Part shown: piece by piece, positions 35,603 through 46,600 of the stretch
How the letters are laid out: each line of letters opens with the position of its first letter
Position numbering within the stretch: the first letter of the stretch is position 1
DNA from: an uncultured Bacteroidales bacterium
Lineage (GTDB): Bacteria > Bacteroidota > Bacteroidia > Bacteroidales > Paludibacteraceae
Assembly: GCA_946187695.1 (NCBI GenBank)
Contig: CAMHSB010000001.1
Span: 186,001-250,000 of the forward strand
Direction: 5' to 3'
Length of the DNA stretch: 64,000 nt
Made by a program: the position numbers and the translations under genes
The notes under the pieces: generated by a model
The model's input: only the letters and a program-made list of their open reading frames with translations
Databases searched by the model: none
Told to the model about the DNA's origin: nothing

Positions 35603-36502
35603 ATGTCCAAGGAAATAGAGAAATATAATGCGAGTGACGAGTCGGTAGTAATATACCGAAGCGCGGATAATGCAGTGCAGTTGGACGTGCAGTTGGCAGA
35701 TGAGACGGTATGGCTGACGCAGGCACAAATGGCAATGCTTTTTGATTCAACAAAGCAAAATGTCAGTCTGCATATCAACAATATCTACAAGGAGGGGGAA
35801 TTGTTCAGAGAGGCAACCGTCAAGGATTACTTGACAGTTCAAAATGAAGGAGGCCGCCAAATAACCAGACGCGTGTTATATTACAACTTGGATGTCATTA
35901 TCTCTGTCGGTTATCGGGTAAAAAGCCAACGTGGTACGCAATTCCGTCAATGGGCAAATAGAGTCTTGAAAGAGTATTTGTTGCGCGGTTATACGGTTAA
36001 TCCGCATTTGAGATATATGGAGCAACGGATAGATAATAAGTTGCAAGAGCACACAGAGCAGATACATGAATTGCAAGATAAGGTCGATTTCTTTGTTCGT
36101 ACATCATTGCCGCCGCGTGAAGGTGTGTTGTATGACGGACAGATTTTCGATGCGTATGAGATAGCAAGCCGTATTATCAAGAGTGCAAAAAAGCGTATAG
36201 TGCTGATAGATAATTATGTGGATGAGTCGGTGTTGATGTTGTTGGAGAAACGGGCCAAAGGAGTAGAGGCGGCTATATATACGAAAGCGATAACAGCGAC
36301 TTTGCAGCAAGATATAGATAAACACAATGCGCAATATACCCCGATAGAGGTAAAAGAGTTTGCGCAGTCCCATGACCGATTCTTGTGCATAGATGAGACG
36401 GTTTATCATATAGGTGCATCATTGAAGGATCTGGGCAAGAAATGGTTTGCTTTCAGCCAGATGGAGATAAAAGCCGAGACTTTGTTGGAAAAACTAAAAT
36501 AG
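35603..36502 (+). CDS. RhuM-family protein (299 aa)
   Basis: Matches the virulence RhuM family. The N-terminal half has the DNA-binding-like QLADETVWLTQAQMAMLFDSTKQNVSLHINNIYKEGEL, then TVQNEGGRQITRRVLYYNLDVIISVGYRVKSQRGTQFRQWANRVLKEYLLRGY. Linker helices (residues ~135-165) follow. The C-terminal part has IFDAYEIASRIIKSAKKRIVLIDNYVDESVLMLL and HDRFLCIDETVYHIGASLKDLGKKWFAF, resembling the phospholipase-D-like tail seen in many RhuM relatives. It is probably a cytoplasmic nucleic-acid-associated protein of mobile-element or defence islands; the function of the family is not known. No near promoter was found; transcription probably comes from 34842. It is 32 bp ahead of the next gene. Confidence 0.85.
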   Translation: MSKEIEKYNASDESVVIYRSADNAVQLDVQLADETVWLTQAQMAMLFDSTKQNVSLHINNIYKEGELFREATVKDYLTVQNEGGRQITRRVLYYNLDVIISVGYRVKSQRGTQFRQWANRVLKEYLLRGYTVNPHLRYMEQRIDNKLQEHTEQIHELQDKVDFFVRTSLPPREGVLYDGQIFDAYEIASRIIKSAKKRIVLIDNYVDESVLMLLEKRAKGVEAAIYTKAITATLQQDIDKHNAQYTPIEVKEFAQSHDRFLCIDETVYHIGASLKDLGKKWFAFSQMEIKAETLLEKLK

Positions 36503-36534
36503 AACTCGAAATAAGATAAAAACACAAAGATATT

Positions 36535-37098
36535 ATGGGACAAGGAAGAGAAATAAAGGCATTGCCTACGGAGAGCATAGTATTCTTAAAGAAAATAAAC
36601 TTGGAGAATACGTATAGTAGTGATATTGTATGCTATGCGCGTAAAATATCACCTCAGTATACAATAGTACCCAAGAAAAATAGACAGGATATATTGTTTT
36701 TTGGCTATGATGAGGATGAATATCCTTCTGATGCTTTAGATCAAGGTATATTGAGAGAGTTACAAAAGAAGTTTCCTAATGCCCAGTGTCATACGAGTCT
36801 AATTATGTTTGATGCAGAAGTTGAGAACCAAAGAAGATTATCGGAAGCCCTTAAACTAGAAAAGACAGAGTTGGTTATAGAATATGCTCCGACTTCTCTA
36901 CCTCCGGTAGTTTTATTAGACCCTGTTATGCGCAAAAGAATATATGTGCTGCATAATCCATATAATGATGGGAAGAAGACTCTTAATACATTCATACAAT
37001 TAATTTCAGATAACGTTGCTGAATATAGACATTTATGTGAATTGATGAATGGTACATATGTGTCTTTTGAGGAAGTATTAGAGAGTGTTAAACCATAA
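36535..37098 (+). CDS. Uncharacterised small protein A (187 aa)
   Basis: I do not recognise a family. Cytoplasmic, no signal peptide or TM segment. Notable parts are IVCYARKISPQYTIVPKKN, FFGYDEDEYPSDALDQ, ILRELQKKFPNAQCHTSLI and LVIEYAPTSLPPVVLLDP, then the C-terminal YVLHNPYNDGKKTLNTFIQL. The following gene shares the same order of weak motifs (a helix like LRELQKKFPNA, then EYxxxxLPxxxD), so the two look like distant paralogues. It is AT-rich compared with the flanking 50 kb and has no Shine-Dalgarno. The run rhuM, A, B is compact (32- and 12-bp gaps) and suggests co-transcription. Function unknown. Confidence 0.6.
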   Translation: MGQGREIKALPTESIVFLKKINLENTYSSDIVCYARKISPQYTIVPKKNRQDILFFGYDEDEYPSDALDQGILRELQKKFPNAQCHTSLIMFDAEVENQRRLSEALKLEKTELVIEYAPTSLPPVVLLDPVMRKRIYVLHNPYNDGKKTLNTFIQLISDNVAEYRHLCELMNGTYVSFEEVLESVKP

Positions 37099-37110
37099 AA
37101 TCCAGCAACT

Positions 37111-37596
37111 ATGATACAACCGACTTTACCTGAGAGATACAAAAGCCAGGAAGATAGCGATTTTATTGTTTATGAGATACAGTTAGTGGATGGAGAAGGT
37201 ACCAATTATGGTTTAGTTTCCTATGTACGCATGGGAAACCCCAATAATGATACGTTGAATAAGATAATTTTAGAAGGCATACAAAAACATTACCCATCAT
37301 CTTTTTTGAGCCAAACCACATATAATACTAAACAAGCGAATCCGGATCAATTCCCTGTTTACGAAAAATATGCAAGATTGTTTATGGGAGTTAAGAATTT
37401 AGCAAAACAAGACGCCTTGTGTCCGGTCGAGTACATAACGAATGGTCTGCCAATCTTTTTGGATATATATAATCCTATTGAAGGACTTGTGTATGATGAG
37501 TATTATCATTTTGCCTCAGAAAATCAGCAAGCCTTTACTAATGCATGCGATGAGGAAAATATTAATTTTGCAACATATAACAGTTTTATACGATAA
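37111..37596 (+). CDS. Uncharacterised small protein B, distant paralogue of A (161 aa)
   Basis: No recognised family; soluble by sequence. Motifs: DFIVYEIQLVDGEGTNYGLV, then LNKIILEGIQKHYPSSFL, CPVEYITNGLPIFLDIYNP, and an acidic C-terminus. The order matches protein A (LRELQKKFPNA and IEYAPTSLPPVVLLD). It starts 12 bp after A and ends 30 bp before the 4194-aa adhesin, and its last codons contain a promoter -7 match (37563-37570). Function unknown. Tandem diverged small genes next to an adhesin resemble immunity or accessory genes, but nothing direct supports that. Confidence 0.6.
   Translation: MIQPTLPERYKSQEDSDFIVYEIQLVDGEGTNYGLVSYVRMGNPNNDTLNKIILEGIQKHYPSSFLSQTTYNTKQANPDQFPVYEKYARLFMGVKNLAKQDALCPVEYITNGLPIFLDIYNPIEGLVYDEYYHFASENQQAFTNACDEENINFATYNSFIR
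37563..37570 (+). promoter_or_regulatory. Candidate -7 element for the 4194-aa adhesin gene
   Basis: TAATTTTG followed by C lies 57 bp upstream of the ATG at 37627, inside the end of protein B. No TTTG at the usual 20-nt distance; the nearest is TTTA at 37534-37537. The adhesin could instead be read from upstream. Confidence 0.4.
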
Positions 37597-37599
37597 CAC

Positions 37600-37633
37600 G
37601 AATAATAATTAAAAACACATACTATCATGAAAA
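37600..37633 (+). promoter_or_regulatory. Leader-and-start module 3 (functional copy)
   Basis: GAATAATAATTAAAAACACA, then TACTATC and ATGAAAA. Near-identical modules at 35366 and, more diverged, at 34672 lack a full gene. Confidence 0.6.
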
Positions 37634-40600
37634 ATTTACTTAACAATTTGTTAAATTGGGTTCTGAAAAAAGGATCAAGTGAGACAAAAAAGGAACAAGC
37701 TGGTTCAAAAAAGGAACAAGCTGAGCAAAAAGGGAACAAGCTGGGCGAAAAGGGAACAAGCTTGGAGATGAACCCAGGTGTAAGGGGTAGTGAGGTGCGA
37801 GAAGTATTGGGTAGTGAGGCGGTGAGTGCGAATCACGCACTAATCACCCAATTATCACGCACTAATCACCCAATATCCCTCCGTGCCATCCGCTATGCGG
37901 CCGTGCTTTTCATGGTATTTATGGTTGGCATCGGAAATGTGTGGGGTGATACGAGTTATTATCTGCAAGGTATATCTGGTTCGTCTGGTACAAGTTCGTT
38001 GACAAGCGACTTCTATACAACCGCTCCATGCAATCAAGCTGTTAGTGTTTCATATGGCGGAGTTAGTTATTCGAAGGCAGTTAAGTTTGGAGGAAATTTG
38101 AGTTGGCCTGCAGGTAGTTCCGGATTTAGCTATCCTGATAGGATGATACGTTATGATTGTAAAACAACTTCTACAGAATTTACCATTGTTGCCTATGCAA
38201 ATTCAAATAGTAAGCATATGAGCATTGGCGACATTAAGCAAGCAGCATTAGGTTCCGCTAATACTGTGTCATCAGCCACAACAGTAACTCTCAATAATGG
38301 TTCTATAACCACTCAAACATATACGATAAATTCATCAACGCGAGCTTCGCTATATGTCAGCGTAGATGCTAATAGTAATGCTTTTATCGTGCAAATTATT
38401 GCGACGGAAAAAGGTACAGCGCATCCTACGCCTGGAAATATCGGTTATATAGCCAACTTTAATAAAACTCGTCTTGTTGTCCGCTCTGGTAATGAAACAC
38501 AGTTAGATAATAATACATTCCTTTTTAAACCGAATGAAAGCCAAGATGCAGGTAATAAGGCCTATTTTAAGATGCAAACGAAAGGGACGCACTATATTAA
38601 ATTTACGACAGGTGCTTATCCTTCAAAAGTAACGGTAAATGTGTCATCTTCCTCTACTTATTATATCGGTACATCATCTTCTGCGACAACAAATTCGGCA
38701 ACCGCAAGCCAAACGGTTGAACTGGCAAAAAGTACCACATATTATATCAATCCGAATGGTTCTAATGTACAAGTAACAGGCATTAAGTTTGAGGCTATAC
38801 CCTATTCGGTATCTCATTCGTTGACGAATGTAACGAAAAAAAGTGGATCAACAGGGGCAGGCGCAGCACAATCCGGTTCAAACTACGATGCTGTTTTTGC
38901 GGCGGCAGACGGATATGATTTACCGGACGACATTACGGTAACCATAGGCGGAGCAGCGGCAACAGCAGGTACAGATTATACATGGAACTCATCAACCGGT
39001 GCCTTCCAAGTTCCGGCAGCAAAAGTTAACGGAGCTATTGTTGTTACTATCGCTGGTGAGGCGGCAGCTGCAGGAACGACATGGTATGTGAAAGGCGGAT
39101 GGAATAGTTGGGGAACGACGGATAATTTGACAGGTAGTGGTACAGAATTGAGTGCGACTGTCAACATCACAACAGCAGGTTTGTATGAATTTAAGATTCA
39201 TAATACGGACGGAGATGCTTGGTACGGTAATGGAGGAAACATCGGTTGCAACGTAAGCGGATGGACTTTTTCAACAGGCGAAAGTGCCAACTGTAAATTC
39301 TTTGCTTCGGAGACAGGTAATTATACCTTTACTTTCAATACAAGCACAAAGGCATTGTCCGTAACTTATCCAACGGCACAAGGTAAGTATTATTACAAAA
39401 ACACAGGTTCTTGGTCGAATGTAGCTATTTATCGCTATGTAGGAGATAAAAACAATGGTTGGCCTGGATCAATTGTCGTAGAAACGGAAGAAATATGTGG
39501 TGATACTTATTTCGTAACCTATGCCGATCCAGGAACAACTCTTATTTTCAACAACAATAATAATGGTTCGCAGACAGGCAACATGGCTGCTTCCGGAAAT
39601 GCAGGCAAATATGTAGCCGGAACGGGTAGTAGTTGGAGTAATTTCCCAACTTACACAATTTCGTATGCAGCAAATGGCGGTGGAAGTTCGATGAGTAACC
39701 AAACAAATATCGCATGCGGAACAGACAAAACGACCACATCGAATGCGTTTACTGCTCCTGATGGTTATCAGTTTGCCGGATGGAAAGCAAACGTGGATGT
39801 TACGATAGGTGGTTCGACTAAGACTGCCGGAACGGTTTTGGATAATGGAGTAACAATCCAAAACATAAGTAGTAATATCACACTTACGGCTCAATGGGAA
39901 TTGATACCGACATATGATGTGATTTATAATACAAACGGCGGAACGGGCGGTTCGACGGCTTCGCAGACAGGTAACTTGAGCGGTGCGCAAGTAACGACCA
40001 GTGCAAATGGATTCACCAAGACGGGTTATAAGTTCAAATGGTGGAATACAGCCGCTGACGGTAGTGGAGAAGATTTCTATCCCGGCGAAAAAGTAACTAT
40101 CGCAAGTGCGGATGTTAATCTGTATGCCCAATGGGAACAAGTAAGTGATGGATGGGAGTTCTGGTGCGGAAGTCCAAATGCGTTTACTACAAGTCAAGCA
40201 GTAGTTGGCGATATGGTGCTTACATCATATGGCGCAAAAACGACTATCAATACCGGTCTTACAGCAGACCCGACTATAGTAAGCAAATACAATAGTACCG
40301 TTGATAAGCATGCTATTTGTATTGCAGTAGCGGATAACGACCAATACGTACAAGTTCATTTTTCGGACGGAAGCCCGATTAACTCTTTGAAACTATGGGC
40401 CACTACAAACCAAACTTCCTCTAAGAAACTTGTAGTTATTTATTCGACAACTGCGGATTTTTCTTCCGGTCAATACGAAGCAAAGGAAGTGAGTGTGCCT
40501 GCCAATAATGCGGCATCGAAGGCATTGACGGATTTTTCTCCTGCAACGGCAGACAAGTATTTCTATGCACGCATTTATCGTAAAGTAGAAACCGCGGTTT

Positions 40601-43600
40601 ATGAATTTACCGGTGGTTCTGGTAATACAGCACGTATCTATGGTGTCAAAGCGCAGAAGGGAGCAAATTGTACCGCGCCTTCGGCATTGACGGCAGCGAC
40701 ACCGACGGCGAAGGGTATCACATTGTCGGTAACGGATGCCAATAATGTGAATAACTACGAGTTCTATGTTTCGACCAGTAGTACAGCTCCGGAAGCCGGT
40801 GCAACGGCAACACATAGTGTATCGAGCGCTAAGAGTTTGACAATAACAAATCTGGTAGCAGGTACAACTTATTATGCATGGGCACGTTCGGTTTGTGGAG
40901 TTAGCAATAAGAGCGGTTGGACAGCACTTGGCGGCGGAGGTACGTTTACGACTTCGACGGTAACCATGACTCCGACTCTGACGAATGTGACGAAGAATAG
41001 CGGTGCAGAATCCGGTATAGGTGGTAGTGACTATACGGCGGAGTTTGAGGCGGATGATGAATATTCGATGCCAGATCCGACGGTTACTATTGGTGGCAAT
41101 GCGGCTACTTCCGGTACCGATTATACGTGGTCGGTTGTGGGAAGTGTAGGAACCATCACTATTCCGGCGAATAAAATTAACGGAAACATCGCTATTACGC
41201 TGAACTCTGCGGATGCGGCTCCGTCGAGTGCAGTGATTAGTGGTACGTACCATTACTTCCCCGGAGATAATATCTCTCTGACGTGTACTCCGAGTGGCAA
41301 TAACGGTCCGACAACCTACCAGTGGTACAAAGGCGGAAAATCTGATGAAGATAATTTAATAGACGGTGCGACGAGTGCGACCTATACGAAGAATAGTTGT
41401 GCCTTTGCGGATGCGGGTTCATACTATTGTAAGGTAACTTGTAATGAAACGTCTATTTGGGCAGAAACAAATAGCGCAGAGAATTACGATGTGAAGATAC
41501 TTCACTTGTATGTCAAGACCGGACGAAACGGTTCCGATTATGGAGACGTGGACTTTACAAAGGTGGATGGTTCGACAGCTACCGCTTCTATCTCTCTTGG
41601 TTCAAACTGGGATTATGGTTTTAATATTGCGGACGGTTGCGGGCACTACTATGGTAATTCAGGTAAGATGACCGAAGATAATTGTACCGATTGGAGCATG
41701 GATGTGGACGGTACGGACTGTTTGATGCGTACAACCAACGGAGCAACCTATACCTTCACGGTGGATTATTCGAATCTTGAAGAGCCGGTAGTAAGTATCT
41801 CCTATCCTTCCGCGAACCAAGCAGCAGACAAAGTAATCTATTTCGATAACCAGACGGTACAATGGAGCACGTTGCATTACCGTATCGGTAGATCCGATCA
41901 CACGCAAGCTACGGCGATGAGTACGAAGGTGCCGGGTACGAACAACTTATATTCGGTAACTACTGCGGCATATAATAATTTCTCCGGCTGGCACATTGCT
42001 AATAATGCCGGTTGGACGGGTAGTAACTCGATTTATCGTACAGACACAGAAGGCGATGAATATGAGATTACCTATGCGACGGCGCACGAAGGTGGCGCGG
42101 TAACAGACGCAGCGATTACTGTTACGCCGACTACTAGTAGAGGAAAAGGTAGTGATGAAGGAATCAACGACAACTGTACCTTCTATAACTATACTATTAC
42201 CAACGGCATGAAGACCGACCGCGTGACGATTAGCGATTATTCGAATGGTACGATTACAGTCAATTACGTGGATACCGATGAGGAGGCGGCAAGTTTCACC
42301 AGCGGCTATGCCGATTTGGCACACACGGTTATTCTGACGTCAATCACTGCAGTTGCAGATGAAGGATATGATGCGAGTGCTATTACAATTAACGGCGGTG
42401 CTTATAGCGCGAACTACGTAGTCACTGGCAATACAACTATTGCTGCAAGCTTTACGCTGAAGACCTATACTATTTCCTATAATAAAGGTACTAACGGAAC
42501 CGGTTCAAAGGCCAGTGAAACCAAGACACACGGTGTAAACTTCACGTTGCCGGGTAGCACGTTCACTTATGGCGGGCACGCGCAAGACGGTTGGTCGACG
42601 AGTGACGGCGGTGCATTAGCTTATGCGCTGAGCGGTAGTTATACCACGAATGCGGCACAAGAGTTCTTCCCGCACTGGAAATGTAATACGCCGGAGATTA
42701 GTTGCTCAAGTAATACAATCACTATATCAGTGCCGACCGGTGCGACGGTTTATTACACGACGACTACCGATGGTTCGGATCCTGCCGATCCGACAAGCAG
42801 CAGTACGGCATATAATCCGTCGTCTAAGCCGACAATCTCTGCCGACACAAAGATTAAGGCGATTGCTATTCAGAGTGGTTGCACCAATTCGGCAATCGCG
42901 AGTGCGTCTTTGACATATGTAGCGCCGGGTCCGAGCTATACCGCTCCGACATCGGCATTGGATATATCTGCTCAAACAAGTCTCACGGCTGCGGGTTTGA
43001 TTACGGCTAATTACGCTACTCAGAGTAATTATTTGAGCACGAATACAGATACATTGTTGCTGATACCAAGTGATATATTTTATAATATTGCCAATAACAA
43101 GAAGATAACGTGGGCAAAAACGGATGGTTCGCCTAGTCCAACATCTGCGGATTGGAGTTGCCCGAATGGAAGTGTTTCCTTCAAGGGTAGAACATGGTGG
43201 AAAAGCGGTGGAAATATCAACACGCTGCAAGTTCGTTCGGATAGAACCCTAAATATCCGCGTAAAAGGTTGTAAGACTGTAAGTGTATTGAATGCTGCGG
43301 CTAGTAGCACAAAGTACTTTGTAATGGAAGCCTATGAATATGACGATGGTTATAAATCCTCCGATCCGGATGTAAATGCTTCCAATACCAGTACATCAGT
43401 AACAGAGACATCATTATCGCTGAACTCTTCCAAAGAATATGTCGTAGTATTACGTGGTAATACAGAGGACAACAATAAGGTTTATGAAATCAAGTTCATT
43501 GCTCCTTCTTCCGGTTACACCGTTTCTATTGCTGCTAATCCGGCGGGATACGGAACGGTATCGTCATCCAGCGTGACTAGTGTGGCGTCCGGAACGACTT

Positions 43601-46600
43601 TGTCCGCATCGACTAATACGCTGTCGGTGGGTGCAACGGATGTGACGGCAAGTGCCACTTCGGCTACGGCGGAATATACCTATGCGTTCAGCAATTGGAC
43701 GATGAGCGACGGAACGGCTCTGCCTTCGACCGTAACGGCAGACTTGAGTGTTTATGCTAACTTTACTCGCACGGCGAATAATTATACCTTGACTTGGAAT
43801 ACCAACGGCGGTAGTGACGGAGCCTGCACGGGTTCGTGTACCAGCGGTTCAACGGCTTACGGTGCTTCTATTACGGCTCCGAATGATCCGACATTGAGTA
43901 ACTACACGTTCGACGGATGGAAGACGAATAACGATGGTACGGGTACGACAGCGGGTGCAACGATGCCTGCTGCTAACACGACCTATTATGCCGCATGGAA
44001 ACAGACAGTAACGCTGACAACCGGTGCGCAAGGAAGTGGTAGCAACCAGACGCCGTACGTTTATCTGAACGGAACGGGCGTAAGCAGTTTCACGGCTCAT
44101 ACAGCATCGGGTTACACGCTGCAAGGATACTACACAGCCGGTAGCGGAGGAACGAAAGTGCTGAACGCGGATGGCACGTTTGCAGGTACAGCTGTAACGG
44201 ATTATATCACAGGCGGCAAGTGGTCGCGTACCGGCGCCGCTCCGACGTTGTATGCACAATGGGTGGCTTCGGAAGATTGCTCCACTTCTGACTTCGTTAT
44301 TAGGAAAGGTGATGCTACAGAATATCAAGGTTGTATGGAGAGTTCTTCGTACAATGGAACCGCTACATCCTTTACTGCCGGAAGTCCTACCACGGTCGGA
44401 AAGGCAAAAATGACTATCTCTAACTATAGTGATGGTGGTATAAAGCGTCCGGGCAGCGGTAACACATTCTCTATCGTGATAGAACCTGTTTCAGGATATT
44501 ATCTGAAGAGTGTCTGCTGGGCAGGTAAAGTAGAAAGCGGAGAAACAGTTTCTTACTACTGGGATGACGCTTCCGGAAGTGCAACCACCATTTCTGCGCA
44601 GACGACATCCGGAACCGGTGTGACCTACAATGCTCCAAGCAGTACAACCAAATTTACCGCTTCTTATGTAGATGATGGTGTAGATGGTGGTGGTATCTGG
44701 TGGCGTAACGTACAAGTGGAAGTATGTGCCGGCGGCGGAACGACTTATAATGTGACGTACAATGGTAATGACGAGACAGGCGGTACAGCTCCGACAGATG
44801 CAAGTAGTCCTTACGCTTATGGAGCTACGGTGACCGTTTTAGGCAATACGGGTTCGCTTGAGAAGACGAGTTATACTTTTGCCGGTTGGACGACGAACAA
44901 TGATGGTACGGGTTCCAGTTACGTGGCAGATAACACGTTCTCGATCACCGGTAACACGACCTTGTATGCCAAGTGGACGCAGGCAGTGACGCTGGATAAG
45001 AACGGTGGTTCGACGGATGGTAGTGCAACAGCTGTATGGAATGCAACAGGCTTGACGGGTATCACGCACGCTAAGCCGGCTGCGGGATATAAGTTGTTGG
45101 GATACTACTCGGCATCTTCGGATGGCACGAAAGTGCTGAACTCAGATGGTTCGTTTGCGGCAACAAATGTGACAGGTTATATCACAAGCGGCAAGTGGTC
45201 GAGAACCAGTGCAACGACGCTCTATGCAGAATATGAGTCGGCTGGTGCGTTGACATGGAATCTGATTGTTAATTCGGATACAACCAACCTGTCCACCTCG
45301 ACCAAGACGAGTGCGTTCACGGAGATTTCCACATCGAATATGTCGAATGCGACACTGGCGGGCGATCTGACGTATGAAAAGGCAAAGAAGAGTGCGCTGA
45401 CCGGTAAGATAAGTACTCCTGCTTCTTACGATGCCGATGATTATGTATATGTGACCTTCCAAGTAGCAAGCGGTTATAAATTCACGCCGAGCAGTGTTAA
45501 AGTGAAGGCACAGCCTGTAACATCGGCCAAGAGTGTGAAACTTGTCTTGGAAGATGAGAATTCTCATAGTATTAACTTTACTACTGCTTCTACGATAAGC
45601 GGAGGTTCTACTCAAACTGTTGAAATGACGAATGGTAGCAGTGTTTATTTCGAGGGTACCGTAACGCTGAAGATCTACTGCTATGGAGCAACGGATAAAT
45701 ACCGCCTCGGAACACCGATCACGATTGAGGGTGAGATAGAAGCGGCGTGTGGTACAATGCCGAGTTACACGAGTATGAGTTATACCACTACGACGTTCGC
45801 GCCGGGCGATGATGCTTCGGGTAGCCCGATTACTATTGTCGGTGGTGAGAATATCGACACCTATCAATGGAAGTACAACAAGGTTAATGACCGTACGTCA
45901 GGAACTAACTGTGGTACGGGTACATCTCTCACGCCGCTGACGGATGGCGGAGCGGCAACAGATGTCACTCGTTATTACTGGTGCGAGATGACGAATGACG
46001 CTTGCGGCATTACGATTAAGTCCCCGGCTGTGGCTATTACGGTAGCGGCTGCGAAGAGTGATGCTACGGTAGCGTGGACCGATCCGGCAAGTACGCCGAA
46101 CTACGGTGGTGGCGGTTACACCATCAAGGCTACGGTAGATCAGACAGGTTGGGACGGCAATGCAGCAGACCTTGTTATTACCGCGCCCGCGGGCATACGT
46201 ATTTATAATGTGTCGTCTGGAACCGATGGCAGCAGCAGAAAATACGTACAGGCTGATTTCGATGTACAGACATCGTTTGATAGATCGACGTACGCAAGCA
46301 ATATTCCGTTCACCGTTTCAGCTGCGGCTACAGCAAGTTACAACGCGATCAGCAATGACCATAACGTAAGTTACAGCGCTTGTACAGGAGCAGGAGAAGG
46401 TAGTTCGTATAACATCCGCATGCGTAAGACGATTACTAAAGATGGCAATTATTATCATTGTGCTAATACAGATGGTTGGATCTCGCCGAATATCAGTTCT
46501 TCGTATTCAACAGGTAAGGCCGGAACAACGATGGCGACTTACTTCGATACGGTAGCTTCATCGAATACGCAATACGTCTGGGTACGCTCGTATCACGCGA

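Noticed and set aside
34568..37660. Diversity-generating retroelement or invertible (shufflon-like) system
   Set aside because: No reverse transcriptase, invertase or recombinase gene, and no template/variable repeat pair with A-directed changes was found; leader copies are all in the same orientation.
37666..37874. CRISPR array
   Set aside because: Repeats of 20-22 bp are directly adjacent, imperfect, and without unique spacers or cas genes.
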